DNA from: Oscheius tipulae
Taxonomy: Eukaryota > Nematoda > Chromadorea > Rhabditida > Rhabditidae
NCBI GenBank assembly: GCA_037178975.1
Contig: JASJZH010000005.1
Location: 992,001-1,056,000 of the forward strand
Direction of reading: 5' to 3'
DNA: 64,000 bases
The position numbers were made by a program, and so were the translations under genes. Shown piece after piece: positions 10,084 through 20,299 of the stretch (position 1 is its first letter; every line of letters starts with the position of its first letter). Below the pieces are notes generated by a model, which saw only the letters and a program-made list of their open reading frames with translations, was not told the origin of the DNA and made no database searches.

Positions 10084-11581
10084 TCACAACGTCCCTCTCC
10101 TCTTCTGTTCCCTCTCAACAGCCTCAAAGAGTGACTTGAAGTTGCCAGCTCCAAAGCCCTAAACACACGTTTTTACCTAGTCTCTCTGCCCAACTTACGT
10201 CAAAATTTCGTCTCTGTATTATTTCGAAAAACAGTGTAGGTTTGTCTTGGACTGGCTTAGTAAATATTTGTAACAAGTAGCCATAATCATCGAAGTCCAT
10301 TAGAATCTGGTGCCGTTTTAGGAGTTCCACATCTCCAGAGAAATCCAATTTTGAGTGGGAGAGTCTCTCTTTGAGAATTTCATAGTAAGAGTCGGGAATG
10401 GTCAAGAATTCAACTGATCTGAAAGGGTAGGTACCGTCTGTCAATGGAAGAAGCTTACCTGGACTTCATAGTGGTTACTGTAGCCACAATGTCATCGACT
10501 AGAAGAGCTATGTGCTGGATTCCGGGACCACCGTTGTAGTCAATGAATTCATGAAATGGACAGAGTGACAGAGACAGAGACAGAGACAGAGACAGAGACA
10601 GAGACAGAGACAGAGACAGAGACAGAGACAGAGACAGAGACAGAGACAGAGACAGAGACAGAGACAGAGACAGAGACAGAGAGGCTGTTACCTGAGTCTG
10701 ACTCCTTCCCGGATGACCCCTGACCGTCTCAGCTATTGTGTACTGTACGTTCTTGTTCTCATTGACCAGTAGCCACGCAGTAATGGCCGTGTACGCTGTC
10801 TTCGCTACGAGATCGTCAGCTGACCTCAAGACTTCCATTCACATCAGTATGAAATGCAGTTACCAAAATCTTTTGAGAGCTAATGTTTTCTTGTACCACG
10901 CTGCTGTCGTCTCTATGCTCTCCTCAGGGTAGTTCTGAACTACATGGTCTATTTGGAGAAGTGGGATTGAATCTCTGAACTTTGTGATTGGAAAGACTGA
11001 CTGACTCACAATAATGAAGTGATTGGAAAATTCTTGACTTCTTCATATCCGGGCAGAAAACTGCCTTCATAGTTGTCTAGTTCAATCAAAGTATGGTAGA
11101 CGTTCGTCTCTTCCGATCTTATTGTAGCCGTTTGAACAGAACCATACTGGTCAAAATGACTGATATTTGGTAGGATGAGATCAATGTTTTGAGATTTCAA
11201 GACCTGAAATTACTGTTCCGGGTTCTGTTTGTCTCTCTGTCTTTCTCTGTCTCTTTATTTATATCTTTTACCTGAACAATCGATTCTAAGTCGTCTACCC
11301 GAAATGCTACGTCGATGACTGTGTCTCCATGAAGAATATAATGAACTCTTTCTTCCTCGGTAAAGGTTTTTCTGGATGTGAAGACAAACTTGGCCTAAAA
11401 CTTTCTCTACCAGAGATAAATGCTCCCAAACCTTATTGTTTCGAACAGCAACAGAAGTCTGTCTCTGGTTGTCCAGCCTCGCGAACCGCTGGAATCCATA
11501 AGCGCAGCAAAACCAGTAGGCAGACTGACTGACATTTGCTACAGAGAACTCTATGTGATGGAAGTCGGCTAGTCCGATCAT
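10084..11581 (-). CDS. hpd-1: 4-hydroxyphenylpyruvate dioxygenase
   Basis: Converts 4-hydroxyphenylpyruvate to homogentisate in cytosolic tyrosine breakdown, using Fe(II) and O2. Exons: 11581-11432, 11394-11272, 11203-11010, 10974-10864, 10824-10692, 10550-10459, 10418-10199 and 10158-10084, giving 365 residues if the repeat-bearing stretch 10691-10551 is an intron. The iron ligands are present: His166 (IDHVV), His250 (IQHIALL) and Glu333 (FFEIIQR); the FLPGYE, EFIDYNGGPG and GFGAGNFKSLF blocks are also intact. Introns are 35-40 bp except two. A CTTTCAGa splice site abuts the ATG. Oddity: the 141-bp segment 10691-10551 is a (TCTCTG)n tract that is open and in frame and ends TTTCAT rather than AG, so it is either an abnormal intron or a 47-residue Ser-Leu insertion. 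Confidence 0.93.
10551..10691 (-). repeat. (TCTCTG)n tract inside the HPPD gene
   Basis: The hexamer, GACAGA on the plus strand, repeats about twenty times from 10561 to 10682. It lies between two conserved coding segments of HPPD, starts with a normal GTAACA donor, and has length 141, a multiple of three. No AG occurs at its 3' edge; the first downstream AG is inside the conserved EFIDYNGG exon, directly before His250. Confidence 0.9.
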
Positions 11582-11599
11582 TCTGAAAGAGATGAATCT

Positions 11600-13190
11600 T
11601 TACAGAGGAGCAAGAGAAAAGGAAGAACAGTGATCTGATGCAACTGAGAGTCGATTGCCTAGTTCTGACCTGCAGTGATAAGAGAGACGGACTCCCCAGT
11701 CTGGGCGATCGTTCGATATGTGATAGACGCGAAGGTCATTTTTGGCAGGGAATGGTGAGACATGGGAAAAGGAAAGAGACAGATAAACAGAGACAAAAAG
11801 CACTATCAGACGTTGCTATTTACTGCAAGTCAGGTGAACTTCTTTCGATCTGCTTATCTTCTTGTATCTAAAGTATCCAGACATTTACGACAGTCCCCTT
11901 CAAGCTTCTTCTTTTTGTTCTCATCTAAATTTTTTTACGTCATGCTTCTCCTGTCGTTCGTCGCTTCTAGAAAATGTTCAACTGACAAGTTTCTAGAATA
12001 GTTCTGACAAGACTTGACAAGCAAACGTTTCCAGCCAGGCTCCATTTAGTACTCTGATGCTCGTAATGGAAGTCTGCTCCCTCTTCTCTACCCAGATTAC
12101 GTTGCTTTTTTTTTCAAATAGTCTACCCGAGCTCTTCTTTCGCACTGACTCTCCCATTTTCTGTCCAATTAGACCATCCGAACCAATCTTCGCGCAAACT
12201 CTTCCACCTCTTTTCTCTAGTTTCGAGACTAGGACCTGGGCAAGTCCCGAGTAAGCCAGGTCTGAATACTCTCAGTCTTCTTATCGAGGGCCACATCGGG
12301 CTGCAATAGGTCTTAGAACCAGCAAACCAATAGTGGAGGCTGGGAGTGGTGTCTTCAAATGAGAGAATCGGGGTTTGGGAGTCCTAAAACACGACTAGTT
12401 CAATTGATATGCTCTTTCCCAACCACTTATTTTTTCCGAACTTTTTCCAGGAGACAAAGATCAACAAAGTAGTCTTCCCATAGATCGCAAATCGGATGTG
12501 AAAGGACTGGAACGACTACAATGTCTCAAGGACTGCCAAACGGTTGATCTGCTCAAATACTGAAATCTGGAACCGTTTTGATTACAGAAGGTTTCAGATT
12601 TAGACTATACCCTTGACTCTTTCGAATAACAAAGTTTCAGGCGTTTACTGTGGCGTAACAGTCCCTCCGCTCCTTCTTTCGACCAGTAACCAACTCTTCC
12701 TCTCTTTCTCATCCGACACCTCCGTCTCCAGAAAGGGCTTCGATGCCCAGTATGCTTCAGTTTGCGGAGGCTCTTTGACGGCGAAAAAATCAGCTTTGGC
12801 ATTTCTTGTAAGTATCACTGTCAGATTTTCTAGAGTTATGTTTAGATCTATTCCCTACAAAGATAGTCGGTACCCTAAGGGACAGGACTGTTGGTGGAGG
12901 ATCAGTGCCAGTTCGGGTCGGAGACCTGTTCAGCTGTCTTTCCCTTCTTTTCATTCATATCGAACACGACGGCTGTCAATATGGTTATGTAGAGATAAGA
13001 CCGTTTGAATTACGGCCAGGTCACATTCTTCTTCTTCTTCCCCCCCCTCGTATCCAGTTCATCCTCTTCACTTCTCCTCATCTCTCTTTCGAACGGTACT
13101 AAGGACGAGGAAGACTTCGTGGCCGAGGTCTCTCGTCGTGCTCTCCGTGATCTGTTGTTACCATTGTTGAAATCTTTTATTTTGTATGGT
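11600..13190. other. Mostly no supported gene; one candidate exon
   Basis: Between the HPPD and kinase genes I find no gene model. On the plus strand 12641-12810 is bounded by TTTCAG and GTAAGT and is open in one frame, while the minus strand of the same DNA is also open; either could be an exon, but no partner exons were identified. A short plus-strand frame after TTTTTCCAG (~12451) ends at a stop near 12563. Poly-T/CTT runs occur at 13026-13045. Confidence 0.3.
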
Positions 13191-13191
13191 G

Positions 13192-15124
13192 TTAAATATC
13201 GTAGGCGGGGAAGTTCAATATTCCTTCTCTGCTGTAGAAACGGAGAACGATCTGGTGCATCGTGAGACGTTCCTGAGGGTTGACCGGACAACATCTGAAA
13301 CGAAGTGTCTTGGTTTGAGAACAGATTAACTTTCATCTCTAGACCTACACCGAATCTCCCCTACCTGACTCAGGAGCAAAGTTTCTTTTGAAGATTTTTT
13401 TTTTTTTTTGATTGGGACATTTTCATTTGCGTCCAGGGGTAGGGATTCCTATTCCCCCGCAAAAAAATCATGTCAAGGGACAAGGGGACAACTGTTGGGG
13501 GCAACTTCTGTTACCAGGAAAGCGGCGAAGCCGCCTGCTACCAATTTTAAACCAAGGCTAAACGGTACAGATACAGTGCTCACAGAAAACAAGCAGCGAA
13601 TAAATTTGTTCGGGAATTTTTGTTCTGGAGTTTAGCTGGGTACATGCTACACCAACGGTTGATAGCCGAAAAGCGTTTTTTTTAAACAAAGATTGAAAGG
13701 CCTCTCAGCCAGAAAAACAACTTTTGACTACTCTAGGCTACTCTATTATAACCAATTCCTGCCACACGATTTACAAAAGACTCACTGCTCCATAAGCTCG
13801 TCAATCGGAGCCCGTGGAGCCCGAAGTTGTGGTCGCAGAAGTTGTGGGAGCGGAGGCTGACCTTCTCCCTTTAGAGCCCTGTACAATGCCATGTCAGCCG
13901 TTTTGGAGTCGTTCTCGAAAGGGGGTCTGAACTCGGAGGCTATTTCACCTTTTCAAACAAACCTATGGTAGTAGATAAAGTAGAGGACCATTCCAAAGCT
14001 GTAGCAGTCTACCGGGTAGTTGTAAATATTTTCCATGATCATCTCCGGGGCTGTGTACTGCCAAAACCCGATTCCATGCGTATGTTTGTTGCTGGGATTC
14101 TCTGCCAGATTCTTCGCGAGACCAAAGTCGGCAATTTTGGCAGTCCGATAGTCGGCTGTCAGGAGAATGTTATTCGGTTTTATGTCCCTGTGAGCGATCC
14201 GTTTCTCGTGCATGAACTTCAGTCCCATGGCGATTTGCTTCGCCCAGGTGTTTTGCATAAATTCGGACAGTGGAAACTGCTGGGGGGCCTTCAGATGATT
14301 CTTGACATCTGAAATTGGAATCCAAACTCCCTCTCCCCATCTGGCCGAAATGACAAAGCTCGCCAATACGCACACTTAAAATCACTCACAGTCCAAGACA
14401 GTTCCGCCAGCCATGTACTCCATGAGAATGCCATCAGGATGCTCCTCGTCCGTTACGTAGATGTACCCATACAGAGAGACGATGTTCGGATGGTTGTTCA
14501 GCTACTAAAAAAGTCATTTTTCCCCAGCTGGAACTCACCAGGAAACAGTTGACAAACTCCCTTCTCCTCTTTTCTCTGCTCATCACTCGACTGATCTCAT
14601 TACTCGACTGTGGATCTCCCCGAATTCCAGCTTGGGGCTGGCTGGGCAACTTGGCCACAGCTGTGCCGACGAAACAGCTGAAGACCTTTAGCGCTGATGC
14701 AAAGAATCCAGATCCGAGGGGTGGCCCCGGGTAGCGAATGAAGCTATTCCACGCGTATTTTGGAACGATGGAGTTGAGGGCTAAAGGAAGGTAATAGTAT
14801 TGTCTTTTCAGACAGAGTTTAGAGGGTGGTCTTTAAGTTTGTTCGATACGGGAACCATCGTCTCAAATTTGATATCTTCCTGATCTGGACAACTAAACCA
14901 TATTATGAACAAGATAGGTACTTTGCTTATTTTTAGGGCGGTAATGCCAAATTTTGTTCAAACTCACGTTCCAAAATCACTTCAGGTGGAAGATTGACGT
15001 TGTTGATCGCTTCTAATTCAGAAATTCCAGCAAAATTCTGGACTGGACCATCCGGAACCTCTCGTCTTTCAGCACGATGCCCAGAAGACTGTTCTGTCGA
15101 TGGATCCGAGCCGAAGGATGGCAT
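13192..15124 (-). pseudogene. Protein kinase (Ser/Thr, TKL/MAP3K-like) with in-frame TGA
   Basis: Likely exons: 15124-14968 (N-terminal tail, ATG abutting a CAG splice site), possibly ~14884-14815, then 14780-14539, 14501-14390, 14308-13786 and 13294-13192. Catalytic features in order: Gly loop LGSGFF, AVAK lysine, hinge LMEYMAGG, HRDIKPNN catalytic loop, IADFGLAK, TAPEM activation-loop end, YSFGMVLY helix F, and a last exon PVNPQERLT that matches the kinase C-lobe Arg motif, ending at 13192. HRDIKPNN marks a Ser/Thr rather than Tyr kinase. The 14308-13786 exon contains TGA at 13955-13953 after FIYYHRFV, yet coding homology and correct splicing continue beyond it. No alternative intron removes it. 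The join between exon 2 and exon 3 is unresolved. Likely a recent nonsense allele, sequence error or, less likely, readthrough. Confidence 0.82.
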
Positions 15125-15139
15125 CTGCTGACACAAAAT

Positions 15140-15524
15140 AACCAAAAATCGGTGAGAAAAGAACAAGGAAAACTGTCAATTTCCAATTTCTCACTGTTTT
15201 GATGAGTTCTGTTTTACCATTGGAAATGCAGACAACTCTCGGTATAGTAGATACCCTATATAATAGAATTCACAATAAAGTAGACAAATATATGGCTCCA
15301 ATAGTTGAGTACAGTTGATTTTCCCTCTCGGTTTAGTAAACTTCACCAAATAGTAGACTTCTTCCTTGCAAAACGCGTGTCTACTATATCGAGAGTTGAC
15401 TTTCAAAACATGGGATTAATAAAGATTGGCAAACAATATTTGAAAGGTAGAAAAGGTGCAAGAAAGCATGTAAAGTCTGTTATCTTGCTTTTTGATAAGA
15501 TCCGGTGATCGTCTCCGCCTCTCG

Positions 15525-15565
<41 letters not shown>

Positions 15566-16420
15566 GCTGGTTGTCAGAGAGAAATTGAGATCTAAACAAG
15601 ATGGAAGCCAAAAGGGCCATTTAGAAAAATCTCCGACAGCTTAAATCGTAGTAGTTACATCTTACCTCCTCATGAGATAGTAGTCAATGGTTAGACATAA
15701 TCGAGTCGACTCCTGATAAATCTGTCAGTTCAGAAAACACATTCTAGGGACAGATTGCCCAATTAGTAGGACTTCTTGCGGCGTCCTGTTGCCAGAAATC
15801 TGCTGTAGATCAGTTAGCATGCAGAACGAGACAGTGTTTAACCTTTCATCTATTTTTTCGTGCAATAAACACAACTCATTCTACAACCGCTCCCTACAAT
15901 CTTACCTTTCAGAGCCTGTTTCCTGTACACGTGATTACAGGGCCCCTTTCTCTGGCCTACGGAGCCAGCCTATTCTATTAAACTTGGGCTAGGGATGGCT
16001 AATACGCACAAAGCAAAACAAGAGTTAAAACAAGAAGAAAAACAAAAAACGCTCGTATTGGTGGTAGTGTGGGCTGTAGTGTTACGCATTGGTTCGTTAA
16101 GAGATTAAAAACGGTAACGGTTTGATGAATTGGTTTCAAGACTCTTGGGTGGTTGTGGTTATAGGCTATTTCCGTTGGTCGATGCACCATGCTCGTAGGG
16201 CAGACGGCTATTATAAGGAGATAACGACGGTAAACCAACCATTTTTCCGTCTCAACAACAGCACATTTGTCAAACCATCGCTTTTTGATTATACTCTGTC
16301 CGGCTCGACAGCCGATACAGCTGGAGACACTCGAGTATTCAATACCGCTGTTCGCACCTTGACAGCCAAAGTAGGGTTTCAAGACCTTAACCAGACCTAG
16401 GAAAACAATTGGAATAAAGG
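15140..16420. other. No supported gene
   Basis: I see no exon chain. A (CA)n microsatellite lies at 15528-15562. A minus-strand frame from 16424 to 15999 is open for 141 residues but has no recognisable domain and overlaps DNA just upstream of the retroelement. Confidence 0.45.
15528..15562. repeat. (CA)n microsatellite
   Basis: Uninterrupted CA dinucleotide run seen directly. Confidence 0.95.
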
Positions 16421-16469
16421 ACACTGAAATCTTGTGACCGCTGCAGAAATGGATGTAGCAGAGGCTGCT

Positions 16470-17153
16470 TTGTTGAAGAGCATGGGAGTCTGTCTAACCT
16501 GAGAATGAAATACTGGCTACCAAGAGGACGTTTGAACATTACCAAATGTTTGTCAAAATGCCTGAACTGCCAGAGACAGACTAAAAGTGCTTACTATACT
16601 GAAATGGAAGACCTACCGACACAACGAGTAACCGAATCCAGTTATCCGTTTCAACATATCGGAATTGATTATTGTGGATTTTTCACAGTTACCGATTATC
16701 TAAACGACTAGAAAGTTGTTCACAAAAAATGGATAGCTTTAATGACCTGCTATGCAAATGCAAATCCTGAAGCTAACCTTGCACAAAATCCATGGTTTCA
16801 AAGCTATTAACTCTGAGACCTTCGAAACCTTAGTAACTGAAATTGAAGGCTTCATGAACCAAAGACCAATTATCTACATGTCTAATGAGTATGACAACTC
16901 AGTCTTTAAAATTTCAACGAAAACCAAAATCAACGACATTGTTCTCATTACCGATGACCGTGTTGATCTAAACCAATACAAAATGAGACGTATTGTCAAG
17001 CTGATTCCCAGCAGTGACGGCATGGTTAGAACGGCCGCCATTAGCTGTTCCAACGGAAAAACATTTGGAACAGGCTATTTGGCATTTTATCCCGTTGGAG
17101 CTCGAATCAGGAGACATACCACCCGAGATCAGACAAATCCCTCTTACACCTAG
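16470..17153 (+). pseudogene. BEL/Pao integrase remnant
   Basis: The first part reads LRMKYWLPRGR then CLNCQRQTK, the Cys pair of the H2C2 zinc site, followed by MEDLPTQRV and IGIDYCG, where the first catalytic Asp of the DDE core lies. The core is then lost by deletion near 16711-16760. The second part has ETFETLVTEIEGFMNQRPI, typical of the end of BEL integrases, and DIVLITDD with a DGMVRTA and LAFYPV tail matching the DUF5641 domain. Stops and a deletion make it inactive. Confidence 0.82.
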
Positions 17154-17273
17154 TACTGACAAGCCTGTCACCATAAACCATAACCATGAGACAGTTGTAA
17201 GCATCCGACCCGACCTGGATGACCCAAAAGTCCTCGCTGGACCCTGTTTGACCCAAAAAAGGTACAGATTGCT

Positions 17274-18900
17274 TTGACACTCTTGACCTATGTCATGAGC
17301 AGCAACGGACTGAAAATCCATTGCATTTTTGGAGGAGTATTTGTTACTGACATTAAACCAGAATCTCAAGTCCAGGTACGCGACGAGGCAGAATGTTTCG
17401 TGCTGGATGACCCTCAGGAAAATGCTACCTTCAAATCAACCTTGAAACAACCATGAGAGGCTACAGAGTTTACGGAAAACAGTTTGACGGTGTGACCGAA
17501 AACACAACCACTGCCTTCTGTCCCGCTACCGATATTTGTCTTGCTATCACCTGTACATGGTGTTTAGACACACTTGGAAATATAGATTACATGTCTAGAG
17601 GAGTAATAGCGATTGTGTGCTCTACACTTTTCTCTCTAACCGTGACAGTTGTCTGCTTGTTCAAATGTGCAAGGCAATTAGTCAGAGCAGCTATATTTGC
17701 TTGTCTCCACCCGCTATATTGCATCATAGCCGTGTTACAAAAGTGTCAAGACCGTAAGAAAAAAGACGACGATAACAATTACCCTTTACTGGAAATCAGA
17801 ACCACAGGCAGTAAAGGATGGGCTAAAACCAAGCCAAAATCTATGCTCAAATTGATGGCTATTGTCATGTGCATTAGTTTGACTTTAGCCTGTCAGGACA
17901 CACAAATCATGTATCCAGATCAAAAACCAAGAAGAAATCACCTCACAAATGAAACTGACCTTTAAATCTCTTGACCTGGTTTGCACCAAAGAATCGCTTT
18001 TCTATACAGAAAACAGAGAAGCTAGAGAAATGACTGTCCAAATGTGTCCGGGATTGTCAGGATCTTGCTTTGCAGCAAAAATGTGTCGAACTATTGCATC
18101 AAACAGTTCTATACCGGAACTAGATGAAGTAAACAACCAGACTGAAACTACTTACTGTGGGAGTATGAAGTCAAATTGCTTACTTTTTAAACCAGCATGT
18201 CTTTTCTACAGAATTTACTTCCCAGAACCAAAAATATCGTTAGTATCGTTATAAAATATCGTTATTTGAGATATACAGTTGCTCTAGTTTACAAGTCAGA
18301 CTAGGCTTAGGTTATAAGCTACTATTGACAAACAAAACAACCATAAACGAAACAGTTGAACTGTTACCGAATGTACCCTATGAAGCTGACGGTCACACAT
18401 TGTCTATGCAAAACACCTCTACAGTTCAGAACCCTATACTAAATCATCTGTTTGCCACAAATGACAGATTGACTGGAATACTGTATGGATTTCAGAACTT
18501 CCAGTTTGTCTGCACGTCCCTAGTTAATGGGACGCTGCAAGGCTGTACAGCAAGAGACACTTGTAGGTGAAATCCAATGCCCTATTTTGCCAACTGTTAT
18601 TGTAACAATAACGACTTGGATTTGAATGTAAAAAAAATGTTTTGCCTATAATAACACCAGAAGGCAAGCTTGTGGTGAAAAATGACCGACTGACTTTCAA
18701 AACTAATATCGCTTCTGCAACCATCAGTGTTAAAATGAATACAACCGTTAACCGTACTCAACTATTTGTGCACAGTGATCATTGTAATGTATCAGTTGAA
18801 GCAGTAGACGGTTATTACGATTGTAGACATGGTGCTGAAGTCAGAGTGAACTGTACCAACTTACAGAAAGCTAGCATGGGAAGTGTTAAATGAGGTAGTG
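17274..18900 (+). pseudogene. Envelope-like glycoprotein remnant (phlebovirus Gn/Gc-like) of a BEL element
   Basis: Four open blocks (17274-17456, 17453-17965, 17949-18254, 18325-18570) and a fifth at 18642-18893 follow the integrase. The second block has a CPATDIC...CTWC cluster, a hydrophobic segment, a basic KKKDDD tail and a second hydrophobic stretch, as in the C-terminal region of a Gn-type glycoprotein. The third and later blocks are rich in Cys and NxT/S sites, as in a Gc-type fusion protein. Known nematode Cer-type BEL elements carry such envs. Stops and frame breaks between blocks show that it is dead. Assignment rests on composition, order and context, not on a full alignment. Confidence 0.6.
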
Positions 18901-19619
18901 AACCTGAAACCGCAGAACGAGACCCATCGCCGCCAGCTCACCCAGAACCAAATTTTACTTGCTTGCAGAAAAGAACCTTTGTACCAAATGTACCGATAGT
19001 GGTCATTCAACTAATCAGCGCTACAGTAACGTTGTCTGCAAGCGATGTAGAGGCCCACACTACAACTGCCTCCACGGTCTTAACTAAATTCTAACCTGAA
19101 TTCCTAGCCTTTTCGAGACCTTTCACCCTCTTGTAACCTGGCTAGAGACGATAACCTCTTCTCTTAATCTCCTCAAAGAGATAGTAGTAGTCCGAGTGTG
19201 AGACAACATAAAACGAAAGGAAGGTCACCAGACCAGGGTCTAAAGACATAAAAGAGGGTGAGCAGATCGGAATTTTCAGGTTGGGTAGTCATAGGACCGG
19301 GGAAGAAATCAGAATGAATTCAGTCAGGACACTATGATTCGATCAAACTAGGGACTACCGGTCAACATGTTGTTGAGACTACCTTGAAAGGTATACAAAT
19401 AATGTGAGGGAAGGTCCGTTCATCTCTGAACAACTGGGGATTGGTTAAGAGTCTAGAGAAGCAAGTATTCGAATGAAATCTGAATGAGAATAGCCTTTAC
19501 CTGATACTGAGCGTTCTAAACTCCTCCTTGAACCAGAGGACAGGCCTGGGGCTAGCTGCTGCTGGGACAGTACTGCTGCTGAGTGGTAGTCTGACAGTTA
19601 ACTTTTGTAGAACAGGACT

Positions 19620-20270
19620 ACGACTTTAACAAGGTGGACTCACTGGACAAAAGCTACGACTTCAACTCAATCATGCACTATGCTAGAGGCACTTTTTCTT
19701 GAGGAGCCTTTCACGACACAATTCTCCCGAAACCTAGTTCTGGTAAGACATCCTCCGGATCACTCCTAGATTCTTCTCTAGGATTCCGAAATTGACCAAA
19801 GAGACCAGCTGTCCGAAAGAGACATCCATCAGGCCGCCAAAGTGTACAAGTGAGCCCATAACACGATCTGTGGAGAGTATCTTCTCGAAGAGACAGCGAC
19901 CTTGGTAGCACAGCCGTCCGGAAAATGTGTCTGGAGAATTATTGCACCGGCTGGGAGCACCATATTTCTCAAACTGACTGGGAGTTATCTCCTCGAGCCG
20001 AAAAACGGATGTATAGCTGAGAATTCGAACTACATCGCGGTCAAGAATGGTTACTCGGCCAGAGCACCGCCCCTGGGTAGAGACGGCGGTCTTTTTCAAT
20101 TTCATACGATTCAGACAAGATCTGTGAAAATGAACAGGCGTATACAACAGTAGTTTCCTCTACAAGTCATGTGTATGTGGAAATGAAGACGGTGGCAGTG
20201 CCACAAGCCCCTATAAAACTACCTGTGGAGGACCAAAGACGCGAACGAAGGAACCATACAGATGAGTGGC
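19620..20270 (+). pseudogene. Astacin-type metalloprotease pseudogene (astacin-CUB-TSP1)
   Basis: Fragments occur in the right order for a nematode NAS protease. The C-terminal half of an astacin domain is visible: YDFNSIMHYARGTFS (the Met-turn SIMHY) at ~19656-19700, then QLSERDIHQAAKVYK near 19815-19850. A CUB domain follows from ~19915 (KCVWRIIAPAGSTIFLKL...NGC) and continues in another frame with ICENEQAY. A TSP1-like TCGGPKTRTK lies near 20218-20250. The zinc-binding HExxH half was not found upstream. Extra bases and stops (one T too many at ~19607, TGA at ~19699 and ~20263) break it. It may have been an extracellular matrix or cuticle protease. Confidence 0.72.
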
Positions 20271-20299
20271 GAGTCCGTTGAGAGAACATGACTGTTCTG

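Larger units (their letters stand above)
16440..19085 (+). mobile_element. Decayed BEL/Pao LTR retroelement with glycoprotein-like third frame
   Basis: Only the 3' half of the element is recognisable. Order on the plus strand: integrase zinc-binding and core start (16470-16711), an internal deletion, integrase C-terminal part plus DUF5641-like tail (16780-17150), then an envelope-like frame set (17281-18900). Gag, protease and reverse transcriptase are missing and I could not delimit LTRs. Every frame is interrupted by stops or shifts. BEL/Pao elements with such env genes are known from nematodes. The chemically Cys-rich, N-glycosylation-rich third frame is AT-richer than the surrounding genes. 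The copy is not expected to be active. Confidence 0.8.

Noticed and set aside
10560-10690. Long Ser-Leu reading frame as an independent protein
   Set aside because: It is the translation of the hexamer repeat within HPPD.
12641-12810. Open on both strands with splice-like borders
   Set aside because: Cannot tell strand, and no partner exons; noted only in the gap entry.
13953-13955. TGA as a selenocysteine codon in the kinase
   Set aside because: Kinases have no known selenocysteine at this site and no SECIS-like element was evident; nonsense or sequence error is simpler.
15999-16424. 141-residue minus-strand frame
   Set aside because: No domain, no splice context, and it overlaps the flank of the BEL element.
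19734-20147. 137-residue minus-strand frame
   Set aside because: It is the antisense of the astacin-CUB pseudogene, whose plus-strand motifs are clear.
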